From positions 1 to 6,763 of the forward strand of contig JAEXTU010000257.1 of assembly GCA_023453335.1 (NCBI GenBank): a DNA stretch of 6,763 nt, in the 5' to 3' direction. The notes below the pieces were generated by a model, which saw only the letters and a list, made by a program, of their open reading frames with translations, was not told the DNA's origin and ran no database searches. This document shows positions 4,958 to 6,763 of the stretch, piece after piece. Position 1 is the first letter of the stretch; each line of letters begins with the position of its first letter. Source of the DNA: Pseudomonadota bacterium (GTDB taxonomy: Bacteria; Desulfobacterota; Desulfovibrionia; Desulfovibrionales; Desulfovibrionaceae). Position numbers and translations under genes: made by a program.

Positions 4958-5116
4958 GTCCTCTTCCCTCTCTGTTTGTGGTCCCGGACCGGGATGGCAG
5001 GGGTGTGACGCCCCGGCCCGGGACCTGGTTCCCGCGCGGCCTGTGCACGGCTGAGGGCTGGTGGGGGCCAGCCACGCGCGGCCGGGCCTGGAAGGAGGTT
5101 CCGGCCCGAAATTCGC
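4958..5116. promoter_or_regulatory. Gene-free gap with nested inverted repeats; candidate operator/promoter region
   Basis: No gene is supported here. Inverted repeats seen directly: TCCCGG/CCGGGA at 4982-4987 and 4989-4994, a near-perfect palindrome with one central base; GGTCCCGG at 4980-4987 against CCGGGACC at 5018-5025; inside that, GGGGTG/CGCCCC at 5000-5005 and 5009-5014 with a 3-base loop; and GGCTGG/CCAGCC at 5056-5061 and 5068-5073. The gap lies directly upstream of the CI-like gene, where operators and a promoter for the leftward cluster would be expected. I could not find a convincing -35/-10 pair on either strand. In DNA this GC-rich, palindromes arise by chance more often, so the assignment is tentative. 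Confidence 0.4.
5083..5108 (-). terminator. Possible hairpin after the ribbon-helix-helix gene (no U-tract)
   Basis: CGGGCC (5083-5088) plus GGAA (5090-5093) pairs with TTCC (5099-5102) plus GGCCCG (5103-5108): ten base pairs with a single bulged base and a 5-base loop. On the minus strand it starts 8 bases beyond the stop of the upstream gene, a position typical of a transcription terminator. However, the stem is followed by GC-rich sequence and not a run of U, so it may only stabilise the RNA 3' end or cause pausing. Confidence 0.35.
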
Positions 5117-5440
5117 TCAGCGCCTCATCCCTCCCAGGTTGCGCAGAATGTGCCCCTCCACGAACGAAGGGGCCTGGTGGATTCCCCTCACCACGCGGCC
5201 GAGCAGGTCCGACACGTCCAGGCCATAGCGCCCGGCCAGGTCGGCCAGGGACCTGGCCGCGGCCATGTCCAACTCCACCACCACCCGCCGGCCATCCATC
5301 AGGCCCACGCCCTGGGCGCACAGGTCCCGGGCCAGGCCGGACATGCTCCGCTGCCTGACCGCGGCCAGCCGCTCCAGCTCCCGGTACTTCTCCACGGGCA
5401 GGCTGACGGCCAGGGTGCGGGTGCGGGGGCCGTAGGGCAT
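5117..5440 (-). CDS. Ribbon-helix-helix-like DNA-binding protein with two RHH-like units
   Basis: The product begins MPYGPRTRTLAVSLPVEKYRE, a basic strand followed by helix ELERLAAVRQRS and helix MSGLARDLCAQG, the usual strand-helix-helix order of MetJ/Arc-type proteins. A second similar unit follows: RRVVVELDMAAARSLADLAG, then LDVSDLLGRVVRGI. Such proteins bind operators as paired strands; two units in one chain could form the fold within a single protein. The ATG at 5440 (107 residues) has GGG about 8 bases upstream. A GTG at 5446 would give a GTGA overlap with the upstream stop and two more residues, but its ribosome-binding site would be too close. It precedes the palindrome-rich gap and could act there. 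It might alternatively be an antitoxin-like regulator, although no toxin gene is adjacent. Confidence 0.65.
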   Translation of the reverse strand: MPYGPRTRTLAVSLPVEKYRELERLAAVRQRSMSGLARDLCAQGVGLMDGRRVVVELDMAAARSLADLAGRYGLDVSDLLGRVVRGIHQAPSFVEGHILRNLGGMRR

Positions 5441-5442
5441 GG

Positions 5443-5682
5443 TCACTTCCCTTCGGTCCGCCGGGAACGGGCGCGGGCCTTGACCATGGAGGACACCAGG
5501 GCCACCAGGGAGCGCTTCTGGGCCGGGGTCAGGACGCCGTAGGATTCCCCGACCTCCAGGCTCACCCGGAGCGCAATGACCGCCGAGGTGCGGCCGGTGG
5601 CGGGCCGGCCGGCCCGCTTGCGCGCCCCGCCCTTGGCCTGGATTTGCGGTAAACCGGTTTTCAATGGAGCGGCCTCGTTCAT
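5443..5682 (-). CDS. Small basic protein with AT-hook-like motif
   Basis: The 79-residue product is strongly basic. Residues 17-31 read AKGGARKRAGRPATGR, with an AT-hook-like R-x-G-R-P core. A strand-like segment SAVIALRVSLEV follows, then helix TPAQKRSLVALVSSMVKARAR and a basic end. It is probably a nucleic-acid-binding protein, perhaps another ribbon-helix-helix relative, but no family is certain. I chose the ATG at 5682 because AAAAGGGGG lies 6 bases upstream. An ATG at 5700 would overlap the ligase stop as ATGA and add MKRGPS, but has no good ribosome-binding site. The open frame continues to 6417, but that part lies out of frame over the ligase gene. Confidence 0.6.
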   Translation of the reverse strand: MNEAAPLKTGLPQIQAKGGARKRAGRPATGRTSAVIALRVSLEVGESYGVLTPAQKRSLVALVSSMVKARARSRRTEGK

Positions 5683-5696
5683 GGACGGCCCCCTTT

Positions 5697-6581
5697 TCAT
5701 GGGGTGGTGGTTATGGAATCGGGGGTGCGCAGCCCCGGGGCCTTGTCCGGCCTGGGTCGGACGAAGCAGGCGTTGCGGGGCAGGCCGTGCCGGGTGAAGC
5801 CGCGGTGCTTCACCGCGATCATGGCCGGGGGGAAATGCAGGTAGTGCCGCAGCTCCATGTGCGTGGCCTCGCCGACCATGACCTCCACCAAGCCCCCGTC
5901 CGGCATGGCGCAGATGAAGGTGGCCACCATGCCGGCCCAGGCCCCCCTCCCCTCCTTCACACGCAGCACGGGCAGGTCCAGGGTGTCGGCCCGCACCACC
6001 TTGCACCAGCCGGGCGAGGACAGCGGGTCGTAGACCTCGTCCGGGTTCTTGAGCACCAGGCCCTCCCCGCCGTCGGCCACGTAGGCCAGGGCCTCGGGCA
6101 GGGGGTCGCCGGTGAGGTGGTGCTCCACCGCGCAAACTTGAGGATGGCAAAGCCCGGCCACGGCCTCGGCCAGAAGCGGCGCGCGCCGCCGGAGCCGCAC
6201 CGAGCCCAGGCGGATGTCGAAGAGGTTGACCCTCAGGTCGCGCACGCCGCCCTGGCTGTTGTTCAGCGCGGCGGTCACGTCCTCCACCAGGCCCGAGACG
6301 TGGGTGATCTCCGCGTCGAAGGTGGCCCGGTCCAGGGCCAGGAGCCCCGGAAGCATCCGTATGTGCCAATCCAGGGCGGACAGGTGGCGCAGGCGGTTGC
6401 CGGACTTGCTGCTCCACTCCACCGCGCCGCCCGGCAGCACCCGCACCTCGCAGAACCAGCCGTCCAGCTTGAGCGAGGCCAGGGCCTGCCGTCCGGGGCA
6501 GCGGTCCAGAAAGGCGTCCGCCACCCGCCGGGCCTCGGCCAGGTCGTGCAGCTCGGCCACGTGGAGGCAGTCCATCCGCAT
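5697..6581 (-). CDS. ATP-dependent DNA ligase (phage type)
   Basis: This 294-residue enzyme should seal nicks in DNA through an enzyme-AMP intermediate. Nucleotidyltransferase motifs are visible in order: motif I ASLKLDGW with the adenylated Lys38; SKSGNR at 58-63; motif III FDAEI (88-92) with Glu91; LFDI (120-123); motif IV EGLVLKNP (173-180); and motif V WCKVVR (192-197). The C-terminal part fits an OB fold: MPDGGLVEVMVG (226-237) and VKHRGFTRHGLPRNACFVRPRPDK (257-280), resembling the K-x-R-G-x-T-x-x-G-x-P pattern of small ligases. The length fits minimal ATP ligases. Unusually, the Arg that normally follows motif I (KxDGxR) is Phe43, so activity may be altered, or Arg47 may substitute. The ATG at 6581 has GAGGAGG 7-8 bases upstream, in the end of the preceding gene, and lies 3 bases after that gene's stop. 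The likely role is phage replication or repair. Confidence 0.85.
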   Translation of the reverse strand: MRMDCLHVAELHDLAEARRVADAFLDRCPGRQALASLKLDGWFCEVRVLPGGAVEWSSKSGNRLRHLSALDWHIRMLPGLLALDRATFDAEITHVSGLVEDVTAALNNSQGGVRDLRVNLFDIRLGSVRLRRRAPLLAEAVAGLCHPQVCAVEHHLTGDPLPEALAYVADGGEGLVLKNPDEVYDPLSSPGWCKVVRADTLDLPVLRVKEGRGAWAGMVATFICAMPDGGLVEVMVGEATHMELRHYLHFPPAMIAVKHRGFTRHGLPRNACFVRPRPDKAPGLRTPDSITTTP

Positions 6582-6584
6582 GGG

Positions 6585-6763
6585 CTAGCCCTCCTCGCCC
6601 TTGTCCCGGGCCTGCTCCAGGGTGAAGTCCAGGACCAGGAGGGCTTCGATCGTCTCCCAGATCTCGTGGGTCAGGGCCTTGCGCTCGGCCGGGGTGAGCC
6701 GGCCGTCGGCCCGGGCCGCGGCCACGCCCGTGGCCCCGGCCCCGCCCGCGCCGGCGGCCTCCC
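6585..6763 (-). CDS. 3' end of an unknown gene, cut by the window edge
   Basis: Reading from the right edge to the TAG at 6587-6585 gives about 59 open codons. They begin with an Ala/Gly-rich stretch (AAGAGGAGATGVAAA), then ADGRLTPAERKALTHEIWE, TIEALLVLDFTLEQARD and a charged end. The helical, acidic C-terminus after a flexible linker suggests a separate small domain. The DGRLTPAER stretch resembles helix caps in several phage proteins but identifies no family. Its ribosome-side end carries the Shine-Dalgarno sequence of the ligase, so the two genes are probably translated from one mRNA. The start lies outside the window. Confidence 0.6.
   Translation of the reverse strand, partial: EAAGAGGAGATGVAAARADGRLTPAERKALTHEIWETIEALLVLDFTLEQARDKGEEG

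Noticed and set aside
4980..5025. Rho-independent terminator
   Set aside because: Stems are strong, but no T run follows on either strand; an operator-type role fits the position better.
4111..5321. Long minus-strand frames across the zinc-finger and CI-like genes and the gap
   Set aside because: They are Arg/Pro/Gly-rich without motifs, and they contradict the clear repressor and zinc-finger frames.
5117..5682. Toxin-antitoxin pair made of the ribbon-helix-helix and AT-hook-like genes
   Set aside because: Both products look like small DNA-binding proteins; neither resembles a known toxin family.
5701..6417. Upstream extension of the AT-hook-like protein frame across the ligase gene
   Set aside because: The ligase frame shows ordered nucleotidyltransferase motifs, while the extension is compositionally biased noise.

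Overview
The window is very GC-rich, with strong G/C preference at third codon positions. It looks like the integrase-side end of an integrated temperate phage or phage-derived island. Gene content and base composition would suit a Desulfovibrionales-like deltaproteobacterium, but that placement is an inference from general resemblance, not something the sequence proves.

Layout. Positions 8-57 carry the 3' portion of a tRNA-Arg(CCU) gene on the minus strand, cut off just after the anticodon stem. This is the expected attachment-site core. Next is a gene-free stretch (58-211) with four copies of GGTAGCCC in two pairs, which are candidate integrase arm-binding sites, and then a full-length tyrosine recombinase on the plus strand (212-1369). 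Everything else supported as coding is on the minus strand, reading toward the integrase. Entering from the right edge, the genes are: the end of an unknown gene; an ATP-dependent DNA ligase; a small basic AT-hook-like protein; and a ribbon-helix-helix-like protein. A gene-free gap of about 160 bp follows (4958-5116), rich in inverted repeats.

Below that gap lies a tightly packed set of twelve genes. It starts with a CI-type repressor N-terminal-domain protein that lacks a peptidase domain. It continues with a C2H2 zinc-finger protein, six very small proteins (39-100 aa, one a membrane microprotein), an HNH-type protein with two helix-turn-helix-like repeats, two small paralogous proteins, and finally an excisionase-like winged-helix protein. 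The excisionase-like gene overlaps the integrase tail to tail.

Working together: integrase, excisionase-like protein, att core and arm-like repeats form a recombination module. The CI-like protein, the structured gap and the ribbon-helix-helix protein are a plausible control module. Ligase and HNH protein belong to DNA metabolism. At least five consecutive junctions between 3109 and 3963 are 4-bp GTGA/ATGA overlaps, so the small genes are probably translationally coupled and co-expressed. I see no clear evidence for a wholly new system. The unexplained material is the run of micro-genes and the palindromic gap.
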